From Eubacteriales bacterium (GTDB taxonomy: Bacteria; Bacillota; Clostridia; Lachnospirales; Lachnospiraceae), in the NCBI GenBank assembly GCA_030533405.1, contig JAUNJF010000010.1:1-64000 (forward strand): a DNA stretch of 64,000 nt, read 5' to 3'. Below are positions 24,914 to 33,642 of this stretch, one piece after another; position 1 is the stretch's first letter, and every line of letters begins with the position of its first letter. The translations under genes were made by a program, and so were the position numbers. Below the pieces are notes generated by a model. That model did no database searches. It was not told the DNA's origin and saw only the letters and a program-made list of their open reading frames with translations.

Positions 24914-25717
24914 TCAACCTCCCTGTACACATACGCGTCTCTCGGCACATCTTGCCAACAGACTTCCAGAAACAACAAGAATGCTGAGCCACATAAGTTG
25001 GAGTAAAATGGCATACTTCATTTCCGCAGCATTCATACTTCCGCTGTAAATTCGAAGTGGCACATTTTGCATGGAAGCAAAAGGAAGTATTTCCATAATC
25101 TGTCGCATGCGTCCCGTAAAGAATGGAATGGGAATAACAGCACCAGCGAAAAACTCCACTAATGACGTAAACACCATTCGAAGCCCCTGGGGTGAAATGG
25201 TGAAAAAGGATAGCACGTATACCAGCATGCAAAAGGCTACTGTTACAGCAAGACCAGTTGCCAGTGTGAATAAGAACAGTCCGAAATGAAGCAGGCTGTG
25301 TGGTGCATGCATACGATATGGTTCCGGTACAAATGCTGCCACAATCAGGATTGGAAAGCATCGGAGCACAGCTCTTGATAATCGAATGGCAATGCTTCTT
25401 GCAAACCACATATTATAGATTCGGATTGGTCTGCACAGTTCGTATGCGATATTACCATTTACAATGCTGTCAAAGATTTCATTTTCCATCATCCAGGTTG
25501 CAAAGAAGGCAAGAAATGCCTGCTGCATCCATATGTAGGATACCGTTGCATCAAAGGACATGGGAAAGGATGCAGGATCCGTTTCGTAAAAGGCTTTGAA
25601 TGCCATAATTTCTAAAAATCCCCAGAAAAATTGTGTGAACACACCTGCAAGCGCTGCGGTTCGGTATTGTAATCCCATGGAAAAACGAAGGTTAAAAAAT
25701 GCTAGATATTTCTTCAT
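24914..25717 (-). CDS. ABC-2 type transporter permease
   Basis: The 267-residue product has six predicted membrane segments. It contains FDSIVNGNIAYELCRPIRIY, the same cytoplasmic motif position as its partner, so the two probably form a heterodimer. ATG 25717 follows AAGGAGG; an in-frame ATG at 25744 lacks a site. Second gene of the ABC operon. Confidence 0.85.
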   Translation of the reverse strand: MKKYLAFFNLRFSMGLQYRTAALAGVFTQFFWGFLEIMAFKAFYETDPASFPMSFDATVSYIWMQQAFLAFFATWMMENEIFDSIVNGNIAYELCRPIRIYNMWFARSIAIRLSRAVLRCFPILIVAAFVPEPYRMHAPHSLLHFGLFLFTLATGLAVTVAFCMLVYVLSFFTISPQGLRMVFTSLVEFFAGAVIPIPFFTGRMRQIMEILPFASMQNVPLRIYSGSMNAAEMKYAILLQLMWLSILVVSGSLLARCAERRVCVQGG

Positions 25718-25755
25718 GTCGCACCTCCTTAAATGTCGTCTCATAAGCGTTACTC

Positions 25756-26544
25756 CTAAATCTCATAGTCTTTATACAGTTGCGCAATGGCTTCATCAAT
25801 ACTGGCACCTCCTTTTTGGATGTCTTGTAGGGTGCCATCCAGTAAAATCTGACCTTTACCAATTAGGATAATACGTTTGGATAAGGCTTCAATGTCCTGC
25901 ATGTCATGGGTTGTGAGAAGAACGGTTGTCTTATGTAGTTCATTTTGCTTCTTGATAAAATCTCTTACCGCAAGTTTGGATACCGCATCCAAACCAATGG
26001 TAGGTTCATCAAGAAATAAAATTTTAGGACTGTGAAGAAGTGAGGCTGCTATTTCACAGCGCATTCTTTGTCCGAGAGATAACTGTCTTACAGGTGTTCT
26101 GAGTAACTCCTTCAAGTCCAGCAACAGTGTCAGTTCTTCTAGATTGTTGTGGTACATGGGTTTGGAAATGGAATAGATATCCTTTAACAGTTCAAAGGAA
26201 TCGATTACAGGAACATCCCACCAAAGTTGGGAACGTTGACCGAATACTACACCGATGTCTCGTACATATTCAATACGATTCTTATAGGGAATCTTGTCAT
26301 TGACAAGAACCGTTCCGCTGTCTGGGGTGAGTATTCCGCTTAGAATTTTGATTGTTGAACTTTTTCCAGCACCATTTGGTCCGATGTATCCCACCATTTC
26401 GCCATCATGAATGGTAAAGCTTACATCATTGATAGCATGAACCATTTCATACTCTCGTTTCCATAGTGCCTTCACTGCCTGGCCGAAGCCGGCATTTCTT
26501 TTTGCAATCTTATACGATTTGCAAACATGTTTCATCTGAATCAT
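25756..26544 (-). CDS. ABC transporter ATP-binding protein (ABC-2 exporter)
   Basis: The 262-residue product has Walker A GPNGAGKSST (about 54-63), Q-loop FGQRSQLWWD, signature LSLGQRMRCE, Walker B ILFLDEPTIGLD and switch histidine TTHDM. An N-terminal extension of about 30 residues (AKRNAGFGQAVKALWKREYE) before VHAINDVSF is characteristic of this three-gene exporter group. AGGAGG precedes the start. The operon is driven by a promoter near 26661-26689 and has a structured leader. Confidence 0.9.
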   Translation of the reverse strand: MIQMKHVCKSYKIAKRNAGFGQAVKALWKREYEMVHAINDVSFTIHDGEMVGYIGPNGAGKSSTIKILSGILTPDSGTVLVNDKIPYKNRIEYVRDIGVVFGQRSQLWWDVPVIDSFELLKDIYSISKPMYHNNLEELTLLLDLKELLRTPVRQLSLGQRMRCEIAASLLHSPKILFLDEPTIGLDAVSKLAVRDFIKKQNELHKTTVLLTTHDMQDIEALSKRIILIGKGQILLDGTLQDIQKGGASIDEAIAQLYKDYEI

Positions 26545-26559
26545 TCTCTTTTTCCTCCT

Positions 26560-26645
26560 GGTAGTTATAATTGCTTATCTTGCCTGGTCAACCTGTCACC
26601 GCTGGATTTTGCCAGTCGGATGCCGACAGTAAAGAGAAAGCTTTA
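26560..26645 (-). promoter_or_regulatory. Structured leader of the ABC-2 operon
   Basis: On the minus strand the leader contains adjacent hairpins GTCGG-CAT-CCGAC and CTGG-CAAAAT-CCAG, and an outer CTGTC/GACAG pairing that competes with the first stem. The mutually exclusive pairing is of the attenuator or riboswitch kind, but no U-tailed terminator is visible before the ribosome binding site. Known riboswitch classes were not recognised. Confidence 0.4.
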
Positions 26646-26660
26646 TTAAATTGCTTCACA

Positions 26661-26689
26661 ATACTATCAAAGCAAAAGAAGGATGTCAA
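26661..26689 (-). promoter_or_regulatory. Promoter of the ABC-2 operon
   Basis: On the minus strand TTGACA (26689-26684), 17-bp spacer and TAGTAT (26666-26661). Its GGTTGACATCCTTCTT box mirrors that of the divergent plus-strand promoter. Confidence 0.75.
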
Positions 26690-26751
26690 CCATTAATTTT
26701 GGCGTGAGTCGTAAGAAGAATGACAATTATCAGAAAATTATAAAAACTAGG

Positions 26752-26780
26752 TTGACATCTTTCTTTTTGAGGTGTATATT
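26752..26780 (+). promoter_or_regulatory. Promoter of the 45-residue ORF
   Basis: TTGACA (26752-26757), 17-bp spacer, TATATT (26775-26780). The sequence GGTTGACATCTTTCTT is the inverted partner of the minus-strand promoter 60 bp away. Confidence 0.8.
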
Positions 26781-26816
26781 CGTAAACAATTATTTCCGGT
26801 GAATAATATAATATGA

Positions 26817-26841
26817 AAATCAAATTCCGCGGATTTGATTT
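26817..26841 (+). other. Leader hairpin
   Basis: AAATCAAAT-TCCGCGG-ATTTGATTT is a perfect 9-bp stem in the 5' leader of the small ORF, too far from the ORF start to mask its ribosome binding site. Confidence 0.6.
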
Positions 26842-26892
26842 CCACTAGAAAGAACAGAGAATATACATTTCAAAGAGAAAGGAGTTTTCGCT

Positions 26893-27030
26893 ATGCATAA
26901 TCGTATTATGAATGTTGTCAAATTGGTAAATGTCGTCGTGCCTGTGTTAGATGTGAAACATGGGATTATTGTCGATGCCATTTATCAGGTTGATGGAATT
27001 CATACATTTATGCAGAGGGAAAATACTTGA
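26893..27030 (+). CDS. Small protein of 45 residues
   Basis: The frame begins MHNRIMNVVKLVNVVVPVLD and ends HTFMQRENT. AAAGGAG precedes the ATG by 7 bp, a strong promoter lies 113 bp upstream and a perfect terminator 40 bp downstream, so the unit is complete and probably expressed. The N-terminal half is a valine-rich amphipathic stretch, the rest polar. It could be a regulatory peptide or leader peptide. No family is recognised. Confidence 0.55.
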   Translation: MHNRIMNVVKLVNVVVPVLDVKHGIIVDAIYQVDGIHTFMQRENT

Positions 27031-27070
27031 ATCAGAGTATATACAATTCAAAGAAGAATTTGCAGTATTG

Positions 27071-27103
27071 AACCATCAACATACCCATGTTGGTGGTTTT
27101 TTT
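27071..27103 (+). terminator. Rho-independent terminator
   Basis: AACCATCAACAT-ACCC-ATGTTGGTGGTT with T7: a near-perfect 12-bp stem. Confidence 0.9.
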
Positions 27104-27132
27104 GATAGTTGAAAGAAAGGTGGATGAAAGTT

Positions 27133-28128
27133 ATGGAATATAGAATTGCAACAAAAGAAGATGTTATAGATATTTATGAATTAGTTCAAAAAACAATAAA
27201 GGAGATTTATCCAAAGTATTACCTTCCTGAGATTGTAGATATGTTTTCAAACTATCACAATATGGAAAATGTGACAAAGGATGTTGAACTTGGAAATACC
27301 TATGTTTTACTTGAGGATACTATCATTGTTGGAACCGGCACGATTCAGGAAAATCATATTACCAGAGTATATGTGTTACCAAAGTATCAGGGTAGGGGAT
27401 ATGGCACTAGTATTATGAAACGCCTTGAGGCTGAGCTTACAGGACGATACAAAATTGCTGAGATTGATGCATCCTTACCAGCCTGTCAGCTATATTATAA
27501 GCTTGGATATCGAACCATTCAGCACGGAAGCTGGGAGTGTGAAAATGGTGTCATACAGATCTATGAAATTATGACCAAGGAACTGAATATGAATCTCAAT
27601 CAGTTACGTCTTCGACCTTATAAGACCTGTGATGCAAAAGCCATTGTAAGTTGGATTCATACGGAGGAAGATTTGTACAAGTGGAGCTCGGATCGATTTG
27701 GTGCATTTCCAATCAGCGAGGATGACATTAATACCAAGTACATAGATAATAATGGGGATTGCCAGAATCCAGAGGATTTTTATCCGATGACAGCTGTAGA
27801 TGAAAATGGTGTAGTTGGACATTTGATTCTTCGTTATGTGGATATGGAAAAGAAGGTTTTGCGATTCGGATTTGTAATTGTAGATGATGCCATTCGAGGG
27901 AAGGGTTACGGAAAAGAAATGTTGAAACTCGCCATGAAATATGCCTATGACATTTTGAAGGTTGAGAAAATTACGCTTGGTGTATTTGAAAATAATGCAT
28001 TGGCATATCACTGTTATAAAGCTGTAGGATTTGAGGAAACTTCTGAGATTATGCTAGATGTATATGGCAATAAGTGGAAGTGCATTGAGATGGAATCAAA
28101 GAAGAAAAAGTCCATTGCCATGTCTTGA
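27133..28128 (+). CDS. Tandem GNAT acetyltransferase (two domains)
   Basis: The 331-residue product contains two GNAT domains. The first (about 1-140) has TRVYVLPKYQGRGYGTSIMK and CQLYYKLGYRTIQHG. The second (about 155-320) has VIVDDAIRGKGYGKEMLKLA and NALAYHCYKAVGFEETSEI, resembling RimJ/RimL-type enzymes. Fusion suggests two acetylation reactions or a pseudo-dimer. ATG 27133 is preferred to 27109 and 27124 by GGTGG spacing. It lies just downstream of a terminator. Confidence 0.85.
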   Translation: MEYRIATKEDVIDIYELVQKTIKEIYPKYYLPEIVDMFSNYHNMENVTKDVELGNTYVLLEDTIIVGTGTIQENHITRVYVLPKYQGRGYGTSIMKRLEAELTGRYKIAEIDASLPACQLYYKLGYRTIQHGSWECENGVIQIYEIMTKELNMNLNQLRLRPYKTCDAKAIVSWIHTEEDLYKWSSDRFGAFPISEDDINTKYIDNNGDCQNPEDFYPMTAVDENGVVGHLILRYVDMEKKVLRFGFVIVDDAIRGKGYGKEMLKLAMKYAYDILKVEKITLGVFENNALAYHCYKAVGFEETSEIMLDVYGNKWKCIEMESKKKKSIAMS

Positions 28129-28211
28129 CAGTGTGGAGATTCATATAGAGAAGCTCATTAAACTAGCAGGGGAATAGAAGAAGGGAAATTCAATTGTTGC
28201 AGTTATTTATT

Positions 28212-28253
28212 AAGGGGAGCCGCTCTAATTTATTAGTGCACCCCCCTTTTTTT
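28212..28253. terminator. Terminator between convergent genes
   Basis: AAGGGG pairs with CCCCTT around an inner CTAAT-TT-ATTAG stem, followed by T7 overlapping the stop codon of the minus-strand gene. Confidence 0.6.
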
Positions 28254-29064
28254 ACAACTTCTCTGCCCACTGATGAAGTAACGCTTCCGCTTGGCTGGAA
28301 TCCTTTTCTAAATATGGAATGTGGAGATTGTACAAGATTCCATTTGATACGATATATCCATCTATACTCAGATAGCCACTTTCAAAGGCGGATGAATGGA
28401 TTACATGACAGGTTGTATTGCTGTCTGTGGTAAAGTAGGACTCTGTGACGTTCATGTCTTCCGTTGTGCGAATACCTAAGATGATGGAGTCCTCATAATT
28501 TGAGGTATACATATTTGTAAATAATTGCATGCAAATATCATCAACGTTATAATTCGTTTCAATACTGATTTCTTGAATTTTTCCTTGTTCATTTCCGGTT
28601 ACACGCAATGTCGTGGAATCTTCTTTCCAATCATTAGCGAAGGTTTTTATTTGGTTAAGACCGACATATTCACAAGCCTGATTACGCGATTGAAAATCGG
28701 TCTGCCATTCGCCTGGATACCAGTTATCCCAAGGTGAAGATTCTTGAAACTGCTGTCGGATTGTATTACCCACATTCTGTATTTCTGTTGAAAAATTGTC
28801 TTCGCGAATGCGCTCAATCGCAACGCTTAAATCATAACCGGATTCTTTATAATCAGAAGCAATCTCACGTGCTGTAAAGAAATCAATCAGTTTGGTTCCA
28901 AATCCTGTTGCAACCACAGTTGTGATAGAACCGATTACAAGACAAAAGCAGGCTGCGATCGAAATGCCCCAACGGGTCTTATTAGGTTTTCGTGATTTTG
29001 GTGTTTCTTCGATTATGTTGTCATCTACATCCCCAATGATATCAAGTAAATCATTTGCCGTCAT
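28252..29064 (-). CDS. Probable anti-sigma factor
   Basis: The 270-residue product has a short N-terminal cytoplasmic part with acidic and basic clusters, one membrane segment (about 33-53, ISIAACFCLVIGSITTVVAT) and an extracellular domain of about 215 residues ending in a strand-rich segment (ESYFTTDSNTTCHVIHSSAF). Its start abuts the sigma factor stop (stop at 29065), the usual sigma/anti-sigma arrangement. The C-terminal domain resembles DUF4367-like regulators, not firmly identified. Confidence 0.7.
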   Translation of the reverse strand: MTANDLLDIIGDVDDNIIEETPKSRKPNKTRWGISIAACFCLVIGSITTVVATGFGTKLIDFFTAREIASDYKESGYDLSVAIERIREDNFSTEIQNVGNTIRQQFQESSPWDNWYPGEWQTDFQSRNQACEYVGLNQIKTFANDWKEDSTTLRVTGNEQGKIQEISIETNYNVDDICMQLFTNMYTSNYEDSIILGIRTTEDMNVTESYFTTDSNTTCHVIHSSAFESGYLSIDGYIVSNGILYNLHIPYLEKDSSQAEALLHQWAEKL

Positions 29065-29619
29065 TTAATATCCCTCCTTTTCCAGTATTGTCCGAAGTTT
29101 TTTTCTTGTTCGAAACAACATAGATTTTATCTTACTTTCAGAATAATGGAACTGTTTGGCGATGTCCGAAATGGAATGCATATACCAGTATCGGCACATA
29201 AAAATCTGACGCTCAAGGTGTGGTAATTCGGTTAGAAAAGCATTGATTTTTTTCTGCAGCTCCTGGCGTTCGATTTCGGATTCGACATCTTCATTTCCAG
29301 ATACGCACTCTTCTAATTCATCAAGAACCAGTGGCAATTCACCACCACCACGTCTAGCTGCATTCTTTTTTCGCCAGAGGTCAATAGAGATTCGACGTGT
29401 AATCTTTCCTAAAAAAGTGGAAAGAATGGAAGGCCGATGAGGGGGTATCGATTGCCATGCATGGGTATAGGTATCATTTACACATTCCTCTGCATCTTCG
29501 TGATTCGAAAGAATATGATACGAGATACTGTGCAGATACTTTTCATATTTTGTGGTAGTTTCATGAATTGCATATTCGTTCCGTTGCCAGTATAAATCAA
29601 CGATTTGATTATCCTCCAT
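29065..29619 (-). CDS. ECF-type RNA polymerase sigma factor
   Basis: The 184-residue product has region 2 (YHILSNHEDAEECVNDTYTH; AWQSIPPHRPSILSTFLGKI) and region 4 (LTELPHLERQIFMCRYWYMH; FHYSESKIKSMLFRTRKKLR). This is the second ECF pair in the window and belongs to a different subgroup from the one at 18566. RBS AAGGAGG precedes the ATG. It is probably self-regulated with its downstream anti-sigma gene. Confidence 0.9.
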   Translation of the reverse strand: MEDNQIVDLYWQRNEYAIHETTTKYEKYLHSISYHILSNHEDAEECVNDTYTHAWQSIPPHRPSILSTFLGKITRRISIDLWRKKNAARRGGGELPLVLDELEECVSGNEDVESEIERQELQKKINAFLTELPHLERQIFMCRYWYMHSISDIAKQFHYSESKIKSMLFRTRKKLRTILEKEGY

Positions 29620-30014
29620 TCGTTCACCTCCTTTTTGATTTTTTGATTTATTCGTCCTTCATCTATCTACTCGTAAAAAAATATTTTTCGTTGCAAAAAA
29701 TTTTGTATCCCTATTCTATCATAATTTATCGCATAAATAATCCCAGGTATACAGATTTCAAGAATTCTTCACAGTATACTTCAAGTACATTTCAGGTTCT
29801 CTCTTCTATATTCATTTTTATTTTAAAAACATTAAAAAGATATACACATCAATGTGTAAGTGTTTATAAAAAGCTAGTGCATGATAATAAAATTTGATAT
29901 TATAAATGTATATTTATATTTTGTAATTGTTTTATATATGTAATATCAATGAAGTATATATTATAATTTTGTTGATATTTTGCTTAAAAAGGAATAAGAA
30001 AAGGAACCAATACA
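29620..30014. other. AT-rich divergent intergenic region
   Basis: No gene is seen. TTGATATTA (29894-29902) and TAATATCAA (29941-29949) form a perfect 9-bp inverted repeat upstream of the DUF389 gene, and TTCAAGAA/TTCAAGTA direct repeats lie near 29757-29790. The region should carry promoters for both flanking genes but no clear -35/-10 pair stands out. Confidence 0.5.
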
Positions 30015-31268
30015 ATGAAAGATAAAAAAGGAAATGAACATAATAAAACAAATAATTCAACCATCGAGCAAAAGGAACAGCAGACGATAAAGACCGACAA
30101 GCGTTTGACAAAGGAAGAAAAACGTCAGGAAAAATTAGAAGAGAAACAGTTTCATAAGGAGATGCGAAAAGAAAATATTAAGGTGGGCAAGCAGGAGATT
30201 GTACGAGCACTTGAGACAACTATTGATCCGAATGGAGATAACGATATTTCCTTTGGAGAGATTTTTGGAGAGATGTTTTCCATCAAAAAAGATGTGGCGA
30301 ACAAGGAGCAGATTCGTGACAATTTAGTCGGTGGAGGGCGTGTGTCAGGAACCAACATGTGTTTGTTGGTACTTGCAATATTTGTTGCGTCCATTGGTTT
30401 AAATGTGAATTCAACAGCGGTTATTATTGGTGCGATGCTGATCTCACCATTGATGGGAACGATTCACGCAGCCGCTTACGGAACAGCCACCTCGGATATA
30501 GCACTTGCTGTACGTTCGTTGATGGGCTTGCTGATGCAGGTGGTGATTAGCTTGTGTGCGTCGGTCATTTATTTTACGATTTCACCGCTTTCCGATGCAA
30601 CCTCGGAGCTGCTTGCGAGAACAAATCCAACCATCTGGGATGTTATGATTGCCATTTTTGGTGGATTTGCAGGAATCATAGGTGTGACTCGAAAAGAGAA
30701 GACGAATGTGATTCCAGGTGTAGCGATTGCGACAGCACTTATGCCACCACTTTGTACCTGTGGATATAGTATTGCACATCATCAGTGGAAAATGTTACTT
30801 GGAGCGGGATATTTATTTGCAGCCAATTCCTATTTCATTTATCTGTCTGCATTTATTATTTTGCTGTTGCTTGGTGTGCCAAAGGTTAAGGAAACCGATC
30901 CAAAGCGTACAAAACGTTTGAAGAAATTGTTGCTTCGTAACACGATTATTATGATTATTCCAAGTGTGATTATGGCATATATGATGGTGCATCAGGCAGT
31001 GGAGGATGAGACTGTAGTAACAGGATTTGAAACAGCGGTAAAACTTTCAGAATTAAATGAGGAGATGACTGTGTTGTTCCCAGATATTACACACATTTCA
31101 GCTGGTCAGATGGAAGAGCTAGACGAAAATGGAAATCAGGTTCGCAGAAAACTTATATTGCTTAAAACGGATGTGGACATGGAAGATGCAAAGTATCAAG
31201 AAGAAGCAAAAAGGATTCGTGAGTGGCTGACTAAAAAATATGGAGATTATGAAGTCGAGTTTGAGTAA
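30015..31268 (+). CDS. DUF389 (TIGR00341) membrane protein
   Basis: The 417-residue product has a charged K/E-rich N-terminal helix (about 1-60), then five or six membrane segments with the DUF389 signature GLNVNSTAVIIGAMLISPLM (about 126-145) and GVAIATALMPPLCTCGYSIA. The C-terminal domain is soluble. Function is unknown; a transport role has been proposed for relatives. AAGGAACC precedes the start. It stands alone. Confidence 0.85.
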   Translation: MKDKKGNEHNKTNNSTIEQKEQQTIKTDKRLTKEEKRQEKLEEKQFHKEMRKENIKVGKQEIVRALETTIDPNGDNDISFGEIFGEMFSIKKDVANKEQIRDNLVGGGRVSGTNMCLLVLAIFVASIGLNVNSTAVIIGAMLISPLMGTIHAAAYGTATSDIALAVRSLMGLLMQVVISLCASVIYFTISPLSDATSELLARTNPTIWDVMIAIFGGFAGIIGVTRKEKTNVIPGVAIATALMPPLCTCGYSIAHHQWKMLLGAGYLFAANSYFIYLSAFIILLLLGVPKVKETDPKRTKRLKKLLLRNTIIMIIPSVIMAYMMVHQAVEDETVVTGFETAVKLSELNEEMTVLFPDITHISAGQMEELDENGNQVRRKLILLKTDVDMEDAKYQEEAKRIREWLTKKYGDYEVEFE

Positions 31269-31300
31269 GTAAAAAAGAAGGATACATTTTATATATTTTT

Positions 31301-31672
31301 TTATTTTACAAATTTGTCAATTGCATCATTTAGTGCTTCAATTGCATCCAAATCTTTTTGTTCTACTGCGTCAACAATACATTCGTTGATATGATTTTTT
31401 AATATTAATTTTCCAGTATTGTTGATTGCACTACGAACAGCCGCAAGTTGGATGAGAACTTCGCTACAATCTACATCGTTATTTACCATGCGTTTTACAG
31501 CTTCCATGTGTCCAATTGCACGAGAAAGGCGATTGATAATTGCTTTCTTTTCTGCTGCACTGTGAACATGCTTTCCATCTCCGTGAGAATGTGGATGAGA
31601 ATGCTCATGAGGCTGTGTGTGTTCGTGAGGTATACCATGTTCGTGGTAATGTGTATGTTCTTCGTGTGTCAT
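31301..31672 (-). CDS. CsoR/RcnR-family metal-sensing repressor with His-rich tail
   Basis: The 123-residue product has an N-terminal histidine-rich tail (HTHYHEHGIPHEHTQPHEHS and on, about 6-37) preceding a canonical CsoR/FrmR four-helix domain: RLSRAIGHMEAVKRMVNNDV, DCSEVLIQLAAVRSAINNTG, KNHINECIVDA. The Cys, His and Cys ligands of the Cu-type set are present. RBS GGAGGG and 7-bp spacing choose the third in-frame ATG. It lies upstream of the Opp/Nik-type importer on the same strand, which suggests nickel, cobalt or copper sensing, but the two are separated by a terminator. Confidence 0.85.
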   Translation of the reverse strand: MTHEEHTHYHEHGIPHEHTQPHEHSHPHSHGDGKHVHSAAEKKAIINRLSRAIGHMEAVKRMVNNDVDCSEVLIQLAAVRSAINNTGKLILKNHINECIVDAVEQKDLDAIEALNDAIDKFVK

Positions 31673-31756
31673 TGTCATTCCCTCCATAAGCGTAAAAGAA
31701 TCGATGTTTACAAAACTGAATTCTCGATTGCATAATCGTAGTTATATAATCTTAAT

Positions 31757-31790
31757 AAGAAAGAGTTCTGCAAGCAGAACTCTTTCTTTG
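31757..31790 (-). terminator. Terminator of the importer operon
   Basis: AAGAAAGAGTTCTGC-AA-GCAGAACTCTTTCTT is a perfect 15-bp stem downstream of the last importer gene. Confidence 0.85.
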
Positions 31791-31859
31791 GTTTACTAAT
31801 GCATGATAACTTGTATTTTATCGGAAAAGCATTTTATATGCAACCCTATATAGGGGATT

Positions 31860-32489
31860 TCACACATCTTGTTGTTCTATGTGGTTTAGCTCTGGCAGAG
31901 AAATGATTCTGGTGCAGACCTGCTCAGCCAAAGATTTATTATGTGTAATAATTACCATGCCTAATTTTCTTGCATCGGCAATTTCTAAAAGCACATTCCA
32001 TATTTGTGCCTGTGTAATCACATCGAGCATAGTTGTGATTTCATCACAGATGAGTATTTTGGTTTCTGAACTTAAGGCGCGTGCGATGCAAAAGCGTTGC
32101 AATTCGCCACCAGAAAGCTCAGATGGCCAACGGTTCATCCAAGACTCTTCGATTCCCATTTTTTTTAACAATTCCTGGTCAGGGTTCCAACATTCTGTTA
32201 GAATTTTTTTCATTTTCCAACGTGGATTTACCGCCAATTCAGGATGTTGATAAATCAATTGAACAGGACAGTATCCTTTTGTGGAAAGTGGAACATTGTC
32301 AAGTAGTACCTGTCCTTTTTCAGGGGTTTCGTATCCGGCTAAAATGCGTGCTAATGTGCTTTTTCCATAACCAGATGGCCCGACAATTCCTACTCGTTCT
32401 CCCGATTCCATATGAAAGGAGACATCATTTAAAATAAGGGGACCTTTTGGGGTATATTGAAATGTAATATTTTTTGCTTCAAGTTGCAT
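31860..32489 (-). CDS. Opp/Nik-type ABC ATP-binding protein (second ATPase)
   Basis: The 209-residue product has Walker A GPSGYGKST, signature LSGGELQRF, and Walker B ILICDEITTMLD. The usual D-E-P-T is D-E-I-T here. It is short compared with OppF and lacks the C-terminal cysteine loop. It overlaps the upstream ATPase by 11 bp. Together with that gene, two permeases and a binding protein it forms a complete peptide/nickel-type importer. Confidence 0.85.
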   Translation of the reverse strand: MQLEAKNITFQYTPKGPLILNDVSFHMESGERVGIVGPSGYGKSTLARILAGYETPEKGQVLLDNVPLSTKGYCPVQLIYQHPELAVNPRWKMKKILTECWNPDQELLKKMGIEESWMNRWPSELSGGELQRFCIARALSSETKILICDEITTMLDVITQAQIWNVLLEIADARKLGMVIITHNKSLAEQVCTRIISLPELNHIEQQDV

Positions 32490-33405
32490 GGGCACACCTT
32501 ACCTTTCCGCCAGAAACATCTCGCATTTTCTGTTCACCAACACATTTTTCATCTCGATAAATACAACGGTCAGCGAATAAGCAACCGCTAGGAAGATTGC
32601 CTGCATACGGTTGGGTTCCTGCGATTGGTGTAAAGGAATTTTGTGGAAGCGCATCAATTAGAGCTTTGCTATAAGGGTGTCTGACGGCCTCTTTTCCAGC
32701 AATGAAATCAGCAGTTGGTGCTTCCTCCAAAATGGTGCCAGCGTAAAATACAGCAACGCGGTCTGCAACATTGAGCGCAAGATCAATATCATGTGTAATC
32801 ATAAGAACAGCTGTGCCCTGATCTGCAAAATCACGAAAATGCTTTAGTGTTTCCATTGCCATATCCAAATCTAATCCTGGTGTTGGTTCATCCGCAATAA
32901 TCAAATCTGGATGGTGCATCATAGCACCAGATATCAGAGTGCGGCGAGCCATTCCGCCTGAAAGTTGAAATGGGTATTTATTTTCTGTTTCCTGACTTAA
33001 CTGATATTTTTCAAATAATTCTCTTTGACGTTCTTTTGTTCCATATACGCCTTGCACCTGTTCTCCTACTTTCATTAGAGGATCCAAATAATCTATAGAT
33101 TGCGGAATAAATGCAATTTCTCTTCCGAAAAGTTGCTTGCATTTCTTTGAATCGAGAGATTCACCTTTGTAGAGGATATCTCCAGAGCAAACGGCATTTT
33201 TGGGAAGTAGATTTAAAACAGCATGTGCAAGAATACTTTTTCCAGATCCACTTGATCCTACAACTGCTACGATTTCGCCAGCACCGACTTCCAAGGATAA
33301 AGCGTGGATGACTTCTAAATTTTTTTTATGAAATCCTCGCTGATACATACTGAATGCAACAACAAGATCATTAACCTGTAAAACAGGTGCTTTTTTCCCT
33401 TTCAT
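32479..33405 (-). CDS. Opp/Nik-type ABC ATP-binding protein (first ATPase)
   Basis: The 308-residue product has Walker A GSSGSGKSI, signature LSGGMARRTLI, Walker B LIIADEPTPGLD and the C-terminal cysteine-containing loop (LPSGCLFADRCIYRDEKCV) typical of OppD/NikD-like proteins. It is separated from the permease gene upstream by a 210-bp hairpin element, which interrupts the operon. Confidence 0.88.
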   Translation of the reverse strand: MKGKKAPVLQVNDLVVAFSMYQRGFHKKNLEVIHALSLEVGAGEIVAVVGSSGSGKSILAHAVLNLLPKNAVCSGDILYKGESLDSKKCKQLFGREIAFIPQSIDYLDPLMKVGEQVQGVYGTKERQRELFEKYQLSQETENKYPFQLSGGMARRTLISGAMMHHPDLIIADEPTPGLDLDMAMETLKHFRDFADQGTAVLMITHDIDLALNVADRVAVFYAGTILEEAPTADFIAGKEAVRHPYSKALIDALPQNSFTPIAGTQPYAGNLPSGCLFADRCIYRDEKCVGEQKMRDVSGGKVRCAHAT

Positions 33406-33432
33406 ATTTTCTCCTTTCCAGTAGCAAAATGA

Positions 33433-33642
33433 TAGGTGATTGCGAAACTCTCAATGATGTATATTGGATTATAAAATATGTACAATAATCCTAATTCGCC
33501 CATTTATGAATGTCGGTACTTAGGTTGCGTACTTTGCAACCTTAGTATCCGTTACATTCATAATTGAGTGCAAACGTGGCGAAGTGGATTTGTACGTATT
33601 TTATAATCCGGAGCTACCTAAATTGAGTTTCGCAATCACTTA
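33433..33642. repeat. Hairpin element (copy B) inside the importer operon
   Basis: The ends TAGGTGATTGCGAAACTC and GAGTTTCGCAATCACTTA are inverted repeats flanked by TA. The inner parts also pair (ATTATAAAATATGTAC with GTACGTATTTTATAAT; ACTTAGGTTGC with GCAACCTTAGT), so the whole element folds as one long hairpin. Its 49-bp inner module (33502-33550) is shared with the copy at 48778. No ORF is encoded: a MITE-like element. Confidence 0.8.

Noticed and set aside
24906..25409. Overlapping minus-strand frame in the ABC permease region
   Set aside because: Shadow of two real permease genes in another frame, without family features.
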